NCBI GenBank assembly: GCA_021648405.1
Contig: JAKISX010000001.1
Location: forward strand, 1 to 64,000
DNA from: Sulfurimonas sp.
GTDB lineage: Bacteria; Campylobacterota; Campylobacteria; Campylobacterales; Sulfurimonadaceae
Direction of reading: 5' to 3'
DNA length: 64,000 nt
Made by a program: the position numbers and the translations under genes. Below, in pieces: positions 25,093 through 32,864 of this stretch (the first letter of the stretch is position 1; each line of letters begins with the position of its first letter). The notes beneath the pieces were generated by a model. It ran no database searches. It was not told the DNA's origin and was given only the letters and a program-made list of their open reading frames with translations.

Positions 25093-25464
25093 CTATGGAA
25101 GTCTTAATACTCTAACTATTGCTTGTTTTAATTGTGAAGGGTTAAATGGTTTTACAATCCATCCTGTCAAGCCTAAAGCTTTTCCTTGTTGTTTTAACTC
25201 AGGTTTTGTTTCAGTTGTAAGCATCAAACATGGTGTCCTGCTAGTTGAAGCAACTTCTCTTAAAGCCTTTAAAAATTCAAGCCCATTCATAACGGGCATA
25301 TTTAAATCAGTTATTATTAAGTCTGGTGTCATTCCAGCTTTTATTTCAGCTAATGCTACTTGAGCCTCTGTATATTGTTTAACTTCTATGGGCATTGAAT
25401 TTGTCACCATTTTGGTTGAGGCTAACGCAGTCTCACTATCATCTAGAAATATTACTAACGGCAT
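25093..25464 (-). CDS. CheY-like response regulator (cheR-proximal)
   Basis: A 123-residue receiver domain. The acidic pair is FLDDSET, the phospho-acceptor lies in LIITDLNMPVMNG, followed by LMLTTETKPEL and WIVKPFNPSQLKQAI. All key residues are present. The core sequence GLTGWIVKPFNP resembles regulators linked with CheA in alternative chemotaxis systems. It follows cheR by nine bases and precedes the CheZ-like gene by ten, so it is a likely CheZ substrate. No DNA-binding or enzymatic output is attached. Confidence 0.92.
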   Translation of the reverse strand: MPLVIFLDDSETALASTKMVTNSMPIEVKQYTEAQVALAEIKAGMTPDLIITDLNMPVMNGLEFLKALREVASTSRTPCLMLTTETKPELKQQGKALGLTGWIVKPFNPSQLKQAIVRVLRLP

Positions 25465-25473
25465 ATCTTCTCC

Positions 25474-26304
25474 TTATTTTTGATAAATTAATGTTTTATC
25501 AACTTTTATTGCATTAAAGACTGATACTATTCGACTCATATACTCAGCATGACCTAACAATACATAACCTTTTGGGTTTAGCATATCGTAAAAAGTCATA
25601 ACTACCTCTTTTTTTGATGCATCATCAAAATATATAAGCATATTTCTTGAAAATATAACATCAAATTTACCCAACTTTCGCATTTGAGCTTTATCAAATA
25701 CATTGACTACTTGAAAATCAACACTTCGCATTAAGTCATCACTAAGTTGATAACCTATGTTTTTTTTATCAAACCATTTAGCAAGTACATTTTTTGGTAT
25801 TGCATGGACTGATCTATCGGAGTATTTACCTTTTTTTGCTTTTTGAATTACAGTCGAATCAATATCAATACCAACTATTTCAATATCACGATGTTCAATC
25901 AACTTAGCTTCTTCTACAATATGAAGGACTATAGAATATGGCTCCTCCCCAGTAGAACATGGCGAAGATAAAATTCTAAGCGGTCTATTTTTTGGCATAA
26001 CCTTATCTAACTCTAACAACATAAATCCAACAAGTGCTTCAAACTGATCTTTTTCTCTAAAAAAGTAAGTTTCATTTACAGTAATCCCGTTCATAAGCTC
26101 TTGAAACTCTAAGCCTTCTTTATCTTTAAAGCGAAGTTTAAAAAAATACTTTCTAAAATTTTCAACATCAAGTTCTTGTGCTCTTTTATCTATATATTTA
26201 GCAAGTTTTTCATAATGTTTTTCTGACTCAAGATATAAACCACTTTTACGATATATAAATTCACATATTTTAGTAAAATTTTCATGAGATAATAGATAAG
26301 CCAT
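25474..26304 (-). CDS. cheR: Chemotaxis protein methyltransferase CheR
   Basis: A 276-residue SAM-dependent enzyme that methylates receptor glutamates for adaptation. It has the N-terminal helical CheR domain (FRKYFFKLRFKDKEGLEFQE, then GITVNETYFFREKDQFEAL) and the catalytic half with LRILSSPCSTGEEPYSIVLH, VGIDIDSTVIQKAKKGKYS and FDVIFSRNMLIYFDDASKK. It ends LLGHAEYMSRI. Length is usual and no TPR or pentapeptide-binding extension is present. It follows the HEAT-repeat gene after two bases. Confidence 0.95.
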   Translation of the reverse strand: MAYLLSHENFTKICEFIYRKSGLYLESEKHYEKLAKYIDKRAQELDVENFRKYFFKLRFKDKEGLEFQELMNGITVNETYFFREKDQFEALVGFMLLELDKVMPKNRPLRILSSPCSTGEEPYSIVLHIVEEAKLIEHRDIEIVGIDIDSTVIQKAKKGKYSDRSVHAIPKNVLAKWFDKKNIGYQLSDDLMRSVDFQVVNVFDKAQMRKLGKFDVIFSRNMLIYFDDASKKEVVMTFYDMLNPKGYVLLGHAEYMSRIVSVFNAIKVDKTLIYQK

Positions 26305-26306
26305 AT

Positions 26307-26930
26307 TTAACCTTTTATCAACTTAACGGCGCCATCTACTGCAAATTGTGCATATGCATTACCAAAAAATCTATCTTTGAGCGATTCTAATAATTCTATA
26401 TTTTCTACCTCTCCAATTTCACCCATATAATCAACTGCTGTCATTGCTACATTTATATCAGTTTCACTCTCAAGTAATTCAACCAACATATCCCTAGATT
26501 CTGCAAAATTAACATCACCTAAAACATTTATAGCAAAAATTCTCAAATCCCTATCATCTCCAATTAAAAACTTAACTATGTAGTATTTAATTGCTGCACC
26601 AAAATTTTTAAGAATAGATATTCCTAAGTTTCTAACAAAAGCATTGTTTAATTTTAGCAACTCCATAATATCTTCTATTGGTGCATCTTCTGGGTTCATA
26701 GTTGCTATAACAGAAGCTATTTTTGTAGATGTGCTTTTTTTAATACTTTTATCATTAATTAAAGAAACTAAAAATTTACCACCATCTTCAAATTTTACCA
26801 TCTCTTCAATAGCATAGTCTTGTTTATCTTGTTCTTGTGCAGTCCTAAAATAAGACATAGCATCCCCAAGATTTTTAAAGATTGGTAGCTCTTCAACTAT
26901 TTGAGCTACATGATTTTTAATTAAAGCCAT
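26307..26930 (-). CDS. HEAT-repeat protein of the chemotaxis cluster
   Basis: A 207-residue helical-repeat protein. At least three HEAT-like units can be read: LNNAFVRNLGISILKNFGAA, LRIFAINVLGDVNFAESRD and VAMTAVDYMGEIGEVENIE. The N-terminal 40 residues are acidic and unmatched. HEAT solenoids bind other proteins; here, between cheB and cheR in a tightly spaced run, a scaffold or adaptation-control role is likely. Cluster-encoded HEAT proteins occur in some non-canonical chemotaxis systems, but I cannot name an orthologue. Confidence 0.8.
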   Translation of the reverse strand: MALIKNHVAQIVEELPIFKNLGDAMSYFRTAQEQDKQDYAIEEMVKFEDGGKFLVSLINDKSIKKSTSTKIASVIATMNPEDAPIEDIMELLKLNNAFVRNLGISILKNFGAAIKYYIVKFLIGDDRDLRIFAINVLGDVNFAESRDMLVELLESETDINVAMTAVDYMGEIGEVENIELLESLKDRFFGNAYAQFAVDGAVKLIKG

Positions 26931-26940
26931 TGCTATCTCC

Positions 26941-27999
26941 TTACTTAAATGTAATAATTTTATGTAAAATTTGTTTAAAATCTAACTGTTGGCTTACTCC
27001 ACCATTATCAAATGCTACCTTTGGCATACCATATATTGTAGCGCTATGTTCACTTTCACCTATTGTATATCCACCAGCATTTTTAATATTTAGCATCCCA
27101 ATAGCTCCATCATCACCAATTCCTGTAAGCAGTACGCCAATTACTTGCGATGGTTTTAATACATCTAAGACACTATTCATCATATCATCAACAGATGGTT
27201 GGAAAAATGATTTTCCTTTATCTTGTTCTTCACGAACAACTATTTTGCCAGATATTTTTTTATTAAACCTCAGATGAACTCCACCACGAGCTAAATATAT
27301 ATTACCTGGTAATATTTCCATGTTATTTGAAGTTTCATGGACATCTAAAACTGAATTACGATTTAACCTTGAAGCAAATGAACTTGTAAATTGTTCTGGC
27401 ATATGCTGAACTATACAAATTGGATATTTATAGTTTTGAGGCAAAGAGGAACAAATCTGATCTATCAGTCTTGGTCCACCAGTAGAAGATCCTATAAGTA
27501 TAATTTTTTCAATATCTATACTTGATAAATTTTCACTGTATTTAGATGAAGATTTTACTACCTTTCTCTTTCTTTTAGGTGCTGCTTTTCTTACTTTTAA
27601 TCTTCTTGTTGGTATTCTAGATAATGATTTTACTTTTTGTATTATTGATTCTGTATTTTGGGACCGACCAACATTCATAGTACCTGGTTTTGATATATAA
27701 TCAATCGCTCCTAAATCAAGAGCATCCATAGTAATACTAGCATCAGCAGTTGTAAGTGAGCTTACCATTAAAATTGCCGTCGGTTTTTTAGCCATAATTT
27801 GCTTAACAGCTTCAAGTCCATCCATAATAGGCATATTTATATCCATTGTAATTACATCATACTGAGTAGCTGTAGCCTTATCAACCGCTTCTTGCCCATT
27901 TTTTGCAGTATCAATTTCATAGCCCAACTCTTTAATCATATCTGTTAGTTGTTTTCTAACTAATGCTGAGTCATCAACTATTAAAATTTTCTTAGCCAT
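26941..27999 (-). CDS. cheB: Chemotaxis methylesterase CheB
   Basis: A 352-residue, two-domain protein. The receiver (1-120) has IVDDSALVRK, VITMDINMPIMDGLEA and AIDYISKPG. A basic linker (KAAPKRKRKVVK) leads to the methylesterase domain with the Ser-His-Asp triad in LIGSSTGGPRLID, CIVQHMPEQFT and LLTGIGDDGAIGM. It removes methyl groups from receptors (and can deamidate), closing the adaptation loop with CheR. Its start overlaps the stop of the triple-CheW gene by one base, so translation is coupled. Confidence 0.96.
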   Translation of the reverse strand: MAKKILIVDDSALVRKQLTDMIKELGYEIDTAKNGQEAVDKATATQYDVITMDINMPIMDGLEAVKQIMAKKPTAILMVSSLTTADASITMDALDLGAIDYISKPGTMNVGRSQNTESIIQKVKSLSRIPTRRLKVRKAAPKRKRKVVKSSSKYSENLSSIDIEKIILIGSSTGGPRLIDQICSSLPQNYKYPICIVQHMPEQFTSSFASRLNRNSVLDVHETSNNMEILPGNIYLARGGVHLRFNKKISGKIVVREEQDKGKSFFQPSVDDMMNSVLDVLKPSQVIGVLLTGIGDDGAIGMLNIKNAGGYTIGESEHSATIYGMPKVAFDNGGVSQQLDFKQILHKIITFK

Positions 28000-29363
28000 T
28001 AGATACTCTTTTCTTTAATTATCTTTTGTATATCCATTTTTAAAACTAATCTTTTACCATTATCTAAGTGCAATACATCTGTTAAATAATTATCATCTTG
28101 AGATATTATCTCTTCTTTTGCTATTGATAAAATATCACTAACATTATCAACTACAAAACCAACTTTTGTATTGTCTATATTACATACTATTATTTTAGAA
28201 TCATCTTTAAAATATTTATCTATATTTAAAATATTTTCTAAAGATACTATTGGTACTATCTGACCACGAATATTTATAATGCCACTTACACAATCATTAG
28301 TATAAGCAACATCGGTCGATTTTTCAAAATCTATTATCTCTGCTACTATATCTACTTCAAACGAGTACTCTTTACCTTGAAGTTCAAAAAGTATAAATTC
28401 AGAAAAATTTTCATCACTTGCTTGGGTGTGAGTAACTGCATCATTTGAATCAACATAAGCTTCATTTTCATTTAAAATTATTTTTAAGACTTTGTCATCT
28501 AAAAATGAGATTAAGCTCTCTTTGTCATGTAAGACACCAGCTATCTTATTTTTTTCAAGTTCATCTTTCATATAATCAATATCTTCATTAATAAAATCTC
28601 TAATATCAAGAATTTCATCAACCAATAGACCTATTGTTTTATTATCAATCATAACTATAAGTATTCTATTTTTGTCATTTTCTTTTTGATTAAATTTATA
28701 ATATAAACGCAGGTCAATTACAGTTATCAAATCATCTCTTAAAGCTATGAGACCTACTATTTCATCAGCACTTCCTAAGATTTCTGTAAAATTTATATCA
28801 GCTAAAATAATTTCACGCAAATAATCTAATTCTAAAGCAAATTTTTCATTTTCCATCTTAAATATTAAAAATCTTTTGGAATTTTCTTGAATAACTACAT
28901 CTGCCTTAATTTTGCCATTATTTACAATTTTTGACTTAATATCAACTCTTTTGACTTTATCAAAAAGCGAATTTAGAGATAAAATTTGTATAATAAAATT
29001 TTCATGTTTATATATAGCTACAATAGAATCATCAACTCTATTTATATATTCTATTTTTGACTTATTAATTTGCGCTGTATTGTAAACTTCACTAACTAAA
29101 AGTGCATTTGTAGATTTATCATTTGTTAAAGTTAAAAGCCTGCTTTTTTCATCTGAAATATCAACTTGGGGCATTTGTAAAAGCAAATTTAAATCTAAAA
29201 CATTAGCAATATTACCACCAACAGCACTTAAACCTCTAACTTCATAAGGTTTAATAGGTAGTTGCATAATACTTGGCACACGAAAAATTTGACTTATATC
29301 TTCAGTAGATATTCCAAAGCTTTGTGTACCATTTTTGATGATAAGTATTTCAACTATTTGCAT
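27999..29363 (-). CDS. Triple CheW-domain scaffold protein
   Basis: A 454-residue protein built of three consecutive CheW domains: about 1-140 (VEILIIKNGTQSFGISTEDI), 163-300 (RFLIFKMENEKFALELDYL) and 322-454 (FILFELQGKEYSFEVDIVAE, then CVSGIINIRGQIVPIVSLEN). The third domain is closest to textbook CheW; the first two have weaker core sequences, such as VRGLSAVGGNIANVLDLN. No receiver is attached, so it is not CheV. It should bridge several receptors and CheA, giving a denser or differently shaped array. It follows the receptor gene by 25 bases. Confidence 0.9.
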   Translation of the reverse strand: MQIVEILIIKNGTQSFGISTEDISQIFRVPSIMQLPIKPYEVRGLSAVGGNIANVLDLNLLLQMPQVDISDEKSRLLTLTNDKSTNALLVSEVYNTAQINKSKIEYINRVDDSIVAIYKHENFIIQILSLNSLFDKVKRVDIKSKIVNNGKIKADVVIQENSKRFLIFKMENEKFALELDYLREIILADINFTEILGSADEIVGLIALRDDLITVIDLRLYYKFNQKENDKNRILIVMIDNKTIGLLVDEILDIRDFINEDIDYMKDELEKNKIAGVLHDKESLISFLDDKVLKIILNENEAYVDSNDAVTHTQASDENFSEFILFELQGKEYSFEVDIVAEIIDFEKSTDVAYTNDCVSGIINIRGQIVPIVSLENILNIDKYFKDDSKIIVCNIDNTKVGFVVDNVSDILSIAKEEIISQDDNYLTDVLHLDNGKRLVLKMDIQKIIKEKSI

Positions 29364-29388
29364 CTCTTTATCCTATAAACTTTATGAA

Positions 29389-31269
29389 TTAACCTTGTTG
29401 AAGCTCATCTGCCATCACAGCTAATTCTTCTACACCATTACCAATATAAGATACAGTTTCTATAATAAGTTCGCTAGCTTTGCGTGATTCCATAGCATTT
29501 TTAGCACTAAGTTCAACTGCTTTTTGAACTTCACTAATGCCAATGTTTACTTGATTCATCCCCTCAAGATTTTGGTCATTTACATCTTTTAATTCTGTAT
29601 ATCTATCAAGTAAATCAACTAACATCTCTATAATTTTACTTATATCATGTATAAGTGTATCGATGTTTGATTGCTCACTTTCTTGTGAAGCAAGCAGGTT
29701 ACCCCAGTCATTTTTAACAGTATCAATTTCTGAATTCATTGATTCAACAATATCATTGATTTTTTCAGTGTTAGATTCAGAATCTTTTGCTAAGTTACGA
29801 ATATCAGAACTTACAACTGCAAAACCTTTTCCAAAATCACCTGCGCGAGCAGCTTCTATAGAACCACTAATAGCAAGCATATTTAACTGAACAATAGAGT
29901 TAGAGATACTACTAACTGTTTTATCAACACTCTTTGTTTCTTTAATTATTACTTGCAGTTCACTAGCAGCTACATTACCTTTTTCTATAGAGCCACTAAA
30001 AGCTTCTCTAATCTCTGTTACACTAATTTTAACAACATTAAAAGATACCTTTAATATATCAAAGTTACGACGAGCAATTTCAATAAGCTTATCAATATCT
30101 TTTGCAGCGAGCAGTCCGGCTTGAATTAGTTCTTTGTTTGTAATAGCGCTTTGATTTGTAGTGTTAGATGATGATTCTATCTGATTTAATGCATTTGTTA
30201 CATCTTCTAAAGCATTTTGAATATCCTCCATACTTCCGCCAATAGTATCAGCTGATAGTGCTATATCTTCTGCTGATTTCATAGTATCAGTTGAAAATTT
30301 TAATTCTTCAGCTAAATTAGAAAGGTCTTTTATATCATCTTGTGTTTGAGCAAGAGCATCTGATTGAATATCTATACCATTTAATGTTTTTTCAACTGAT
30401 AATGCTATCTCACTAGATGCTGTTGCAATATCTTGTGAGCCCTCATTAATTTTAGAAACTACATCGCTAAGATTTTGAGTATAAGTATTTACGCTTCTTG
30501 CTGCTTCTACTGAATAAACAGCTATTTTAGTTAGTTCTTCCATTTTGTTACTAAGGGCATCACCTTTAGTCCCATTTCCTGAGATTATTTTTGTAGTATC
30601 TCCAATGCTTGCAATAATTCCATCAATAGAAGATTGAATTTTTGTAACAAGTTCAGAGATAAATTCAGCATTTTTTTCACTCTCTCCAGCTAAAGCGCGA
30701 GTCTCATCAGCAACAACTGCAAAGCCTTTTCCATGCTCTTTTGCACGAGATGCTTCAATAGCAGCATTTAGAGCTAATAAATTTGTTTGATCTGCAATTT
30801 TTGCAATAAAACCAACAGCATCACCAATATTTTGTGAAGAAATTTTTAACTCTTCACTTTTTGTAGCTGATTGCTTAGCTACTACAACCGTACTATCCAT
30901 TCGACCAACAGAATCATTGATTTTTTTAACAGAGGACATAATGCTATTGCCTGTTGAAAGTGTTGATGATATAACAGTATTTATGTTTGAGTTCATACGA
31001 GTTATGTTTGAAGTGATGCTTTTTACATTTGCTAAGGCTTGCTCACTTGCACCACTATTTTCTTCAGCTGCAGTTGCAATTTGCTCCATTGAAGATTTTA
31101 ACTGCTCAATTGCACTAACACTCTCTTGTGCATTATCTAAAATTGTCATAGCTACACCAGCAATAGATTCACTAATTTGCTGCTGTTTAGCTAGTGTTCG
31201 CTGATGTCTTTTGTCTGAACCGCTAGATGCAGATGAGGTAGATGGGGTATTTTTTTTCACTAATGTCAT
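29389..31269 (-). CDS. Soluble methyl-accepting protein with two signalling tips (DosM-like)
   Basis: A 626-residue, almost fully coiled-coil receptor with no transmembrane segment or signal peptide. It has two complete MCP signalling tips: NLLALNAAIEASRAKEHGKG (residues 163-182, followed by FAVVADETRALA) and LAISGSIEAARAGDFGKGFA (465-484, followed by VVSSDIRNLAKDS). Each is flanked by long antiparallel helices. No sensor domain is seen besides a Ser-rich N-terminus, so input probably comes from a partner such as the adjacent PAS protein. The arrangement resembles DosM of V. cholerae, whose two tips join two baseplates in a cytoplasmic array. Length is twice a normal soluble signalling domain. 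Confidence 0.9.
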   Translation of the reverse strand: MTLVKKNTPSTSSASSGSDKRHQRTLAKQQQISESIAGVAMTILDNAQESVSAIEQLKSSMEQIATAAEENSGASEQALANVKSITSNITRMNSNINTVISSTLSTGNSIMSSVKKINDSVGRMDSTVVVAKQSATKSEELKISSQNIGDAVGFIAKIADQTNLLALNAAIEASRAKEHGKGFAVVADETRALAGESEKNAEFISELVTKIQSSIDGIIASIGDTTKIISGNGTKGDALSNKMEELTKIAVYSVEAARSVNTYTQNLSDVVSKINEGSQDIATASSEIALSVEKTLNGIDIQSDALAQTQDDIKDLSNLAEELKFSTDTMKSAEDIALSADTIGGSMEDIQNALEDVTNALNQIESSSNTTNQSAITNKELIQAGLLAAKDIDKLIEIARRNFDILKVSFNVVKISVTEIREAFSGSIEKGNVAASELQVIIKETKSVDKTVSSISNSIVQLNMLAISGSIEAARAGDFGKGFAVVSSDIRNLAKDSESNTEKINDIVESMNSEIDTVKNDWGNLLASQESEQSNIDTLIHDISKIIEMLVDLLDRYTELKDVNDQNLEGMNQVNIGISEVQKAVELSAKNAMESRKASELIIETVSYIGNGVEELAVMADELQQG

Positions 31270-31282
31270 TATAATATCCTTA

Positions 31283-31711
31283 TTAATCTAGTGTAGCGTA
31301 AAGCTCTTGAGCTTTTCTAACATCTTCTTTTGAAGGTTTAATTCTAATACTGACATATTTAGTATTTCCACTTTTGTCAATTGATCTAAGCACTGTTGCA
31401 TAAACCCAATAAAATCCACCACCATTACGAGAATTTTTTACATACCCAGTCCAAAAACCTTTGTTTTGTACATCATCCCAAAGTGATTTAAAAGCAGCTC
31501 TAGGCATCTCTGAATGGCGAACTACATTATGTGGTTCGCCTATTAATTCATCTTTTTTTAAATTTGCGATCTTTAAAAAAGATTCATTTGCATATACAAC
31601 AAATCCTTTTTCATCTGTTTCACTTAAAAGATACAAATCGTCATATAAAACTTCACCATCTTCTAAAAAAGTTAAACCCTCAGTACTGATGGCATTTTCA
31701 TTTTTCGACAT
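31283..31711 (-). CDS. Aer/CetB-like PAS protein (probable FAD redox sensor)
   Basis: A 142-residue single PAS domain. The stretch IGEPHNVVRHSEMPRAAFKSLW and later GYVKNSRNGGGFYWVYATV closely follow the FAD-binding PAS of Aer and of Campylobacter CetB, including the RH pair and the two tryptophans. It should report redox or energy state to a receptor. I start it at the ATG at 31711, six bases after GGAGG; earlier in-frame codons back to 31753 are not preceded by a ribosome site. It is the first gene of the che run and stands directly before the double-tip receptor, recalling the bipartite CetA/CetB pair. Confidence 0.85.
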   Translation of the reverse strand: MSKNENAISTEGLTFLEDGEVLYDDLYLLSETDEKGFVVYANESFLKIANLKKDELIGEPHNVVRHSEMPRAAFKSLWDDVQNKGFWTGYVKNSRNGGGFYWVYATVLRSIDKSGNTKYVSIRIKPSKEDVRKAQELYATLD

Positions 31712-31880
31712 CATAAACCTCCGTTTAAATACATTAATTGCACAAGCATACATATATAAAACTAAAAGTAAATTTAAATAGAGTTTTTTTTGTAGATTAT
31801 TGGTAATATTTAAAATATATCACTTTTTTACCTATCTATTCTTATAAAATAATATAAATAATAAATTAATATGAAAACCA

Positions 31881-31900
31881 AATAAAAGTCTAAAATAGAC
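31881..31900 (-). terminator. Weak predicted terminator of rpsO
   Basis: On the minus strand GTCTA-TTT-TAGAC followed by TTTTATTT, about 20 bases after the rpsO stop. The stem is only five base pairs. The rest of 31712-31922 is AT-rich and should hold the che promoter, but no clear -10, sigma28 or sigma54 element could be fixed there. Confidence 0.4.
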
Positions 31901-31922
31901 AATTATTTAGTGAGGAGAGAGG

Positions 31923-32198
31923 TTATATATTGTCGCGAATATCTAATTTTTCAACTAAAGCTAAGTAAGAAACTCTATCAGTTTTTTTAAAATATTTCAT
32001 TAAACGACGACGCTTGCCAACTAATTTTAATAACCCTAATCTTGATGCATGATCTTTTTTGAAAATTTTCAAATGCTCTGTTAACTCAGCAATCCTTGCT
32101 GTTAAAAGTGCAATTTGTACTTCACTTGAACCTGTGTCGTCTTCTTTGCGACCATAATTTGCGATAATCTCTAATTTTTTCGCCGAATCTAAAGCCAT
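31923..32198 (-). CDS. rpsO: 30S ribosomal protein S15
   Basis: A 91-residue primary binding protein of the 16S rRNA central domain. It shows the signature region [20 protein letters not shown] and [20 protein letters not shown], with [18 protein letters not shown] before it. Length is typical. AGGAGG precedes the ATG. A structured leader of about 190 bases lies between its promoter and the start, which is where S15 genes of other bacteria carry autoregulatory RNA. No pnp gene follows. Confidence 0.97.
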   Translation of the reverse strand: MALDSAKKLEIIANYGRKEDDTGSSEVQIALLTARIAELTEHLKIFKKDHASRLGLLKLVGKRRRLMKYFKKTDRVSYLALVEKLDIRDNI

Positions 32199-32240
32199 AA
32201 TAGCCTCCTGAATGGTATAGTAATCTAACTATTATTAATA

Positions 32241-32324
32241 CATTAAATTGAGCAAAAGCTTATTTTAATGGCAGAGACTTAATAATGAAAAGTGCCAAAT
32301 ATTAGCACTTCTAAAAGTCCCTGC
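32241..32324 (-). ncRNA. Structured rpsO leader RNA, candidate S15 autoregulatory element
   Basis: Reading the rpsO sense strand, two adjoining hairpins are seen. The first pairs GCAGGGACTT (32324-32315) with AAGTCTCTGC (32280-32271); all ten positions pair if one G-U wobble is allowed. On the opposite strand the same position would be an A-C mismatch, so the fold favours the rpsO transcript. Inside it AAGTGC pairs with GCACTT. The second pairs CATTAAA (32270-32264) with TTTAATG (32247-32241) and contains AGC-TTTT-GCT. A G-U next to a G-C pair is the kind of site S15 recognises. Function is inferred. Confidence 0.5.
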
Positions 32325-32393
32325 AACTCTCTAAAGCTACAAAAAAATATTTTTTTGAGATTTATAAAGTCGATTTGTAAAAGTTGAAGTGAA

Positions 32394-32399
32394 ATTATA
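32394..32399 (-). promoter_or_regulatory. Predicted -10 box of rpsO
   Basis: GCTATAAT reading leftward, placing transcription start near 32387 and giving a leader of about 190 bases that contains the two hairpins at 32241-32324. Confidence 0.5.
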
Positions 32400-32422
32400 G
32401 CTAAATTTTCAAGTTCTTTGGC

Positions 32423-32428
32423 TATAAT
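32423..32428 (+). promoter_or_regulatory. Predicted -10 box of the Rrf2 - flhA - DHH unit
   Basis: GGCTATAAT reading rightward, 31 bases before the Rrf2 ATG, divergent to the rpsO box. Confidence 0.5.
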
Positions 32429-32458
32429 TTATAAAAATTATACTTTAAAGATATATAT

Positions 32459-32860
32459 ATGTTAATTACAAAAGCAAGTGAATATGCGATTCTTGCACTT
32501 ATAGTTTTATCAAAAGAGAAAAAACCAATGGGAAGCGAATCTTTAGCCAAACAACTATCTATCCCTAAAAGTTTTTTGGCAAAAATACTTCAATCACTAG
32601 CTAAAGCTGGAATTTTAAAGTCATTTAAGGGAATTAATGGTGGATTTGCTCTAGCTCATGAGGCTAAAAATATAAGTATGCTAGATATTATGAGTGCGGT
32701 AGAGGGGAAAAGCCCTGCTGTATTTGAGTGTTCATTATCTGAGAGTGCTTGTCCGTCTGATACAGCAAGCATTTGTTCAATTTGGCCATTTTTAAATAAA
32801 CTTCAAGGAAAAATAGATAATTTTCTTGCTGAATTAACATTAGCAGATATACTAGAGTAG
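32459..32860 (+). CDS. Rrf2-family transcriptional regulator, probable Fe-S sensor
   Basis: A 133-residue regulator. The winged-helix domain starts MLITKASEYAILALIVLSKE, with the recognition helix in KQLSIPKSFLAKILQSLAKA and the wing in FKGINGGFALAHEA. Three cysteines C91, C98 and C106 (spacing CX6CX7C) sit where IscR, NsrR and RirA bind an iron-sulfur cluster. It may therefore respond to iron, oxygen or nitric oxide. It is five bases upstream of flhA, so flagellar export genes may share its control or simply its transcript. Target genes cannot be seen. Confidence 0.88.
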   Translation: MLITKASEYAILALIVLSKEKKPMGSESLAKQLSIPKSFLAKILQSLAKAGILKSFKGINGGFALAHEAKNISMLDIMSAVEGKSPAVFECSLSESACPSDTASICSIWPFLNKLQGKIDNFLAELTLADILE

Positions 32861-32864
32861 CAAA

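Noticed and set aside
27999-29363. CheV
   Set aside because: Three CheW units are present but no receiver domain.
32340-32357. A7-T7 stretch as intrinsic terminator
   Set aside because: It is a pure AT palindrome with no G-C stem and lies within the rpsO leader just after its predicted start.
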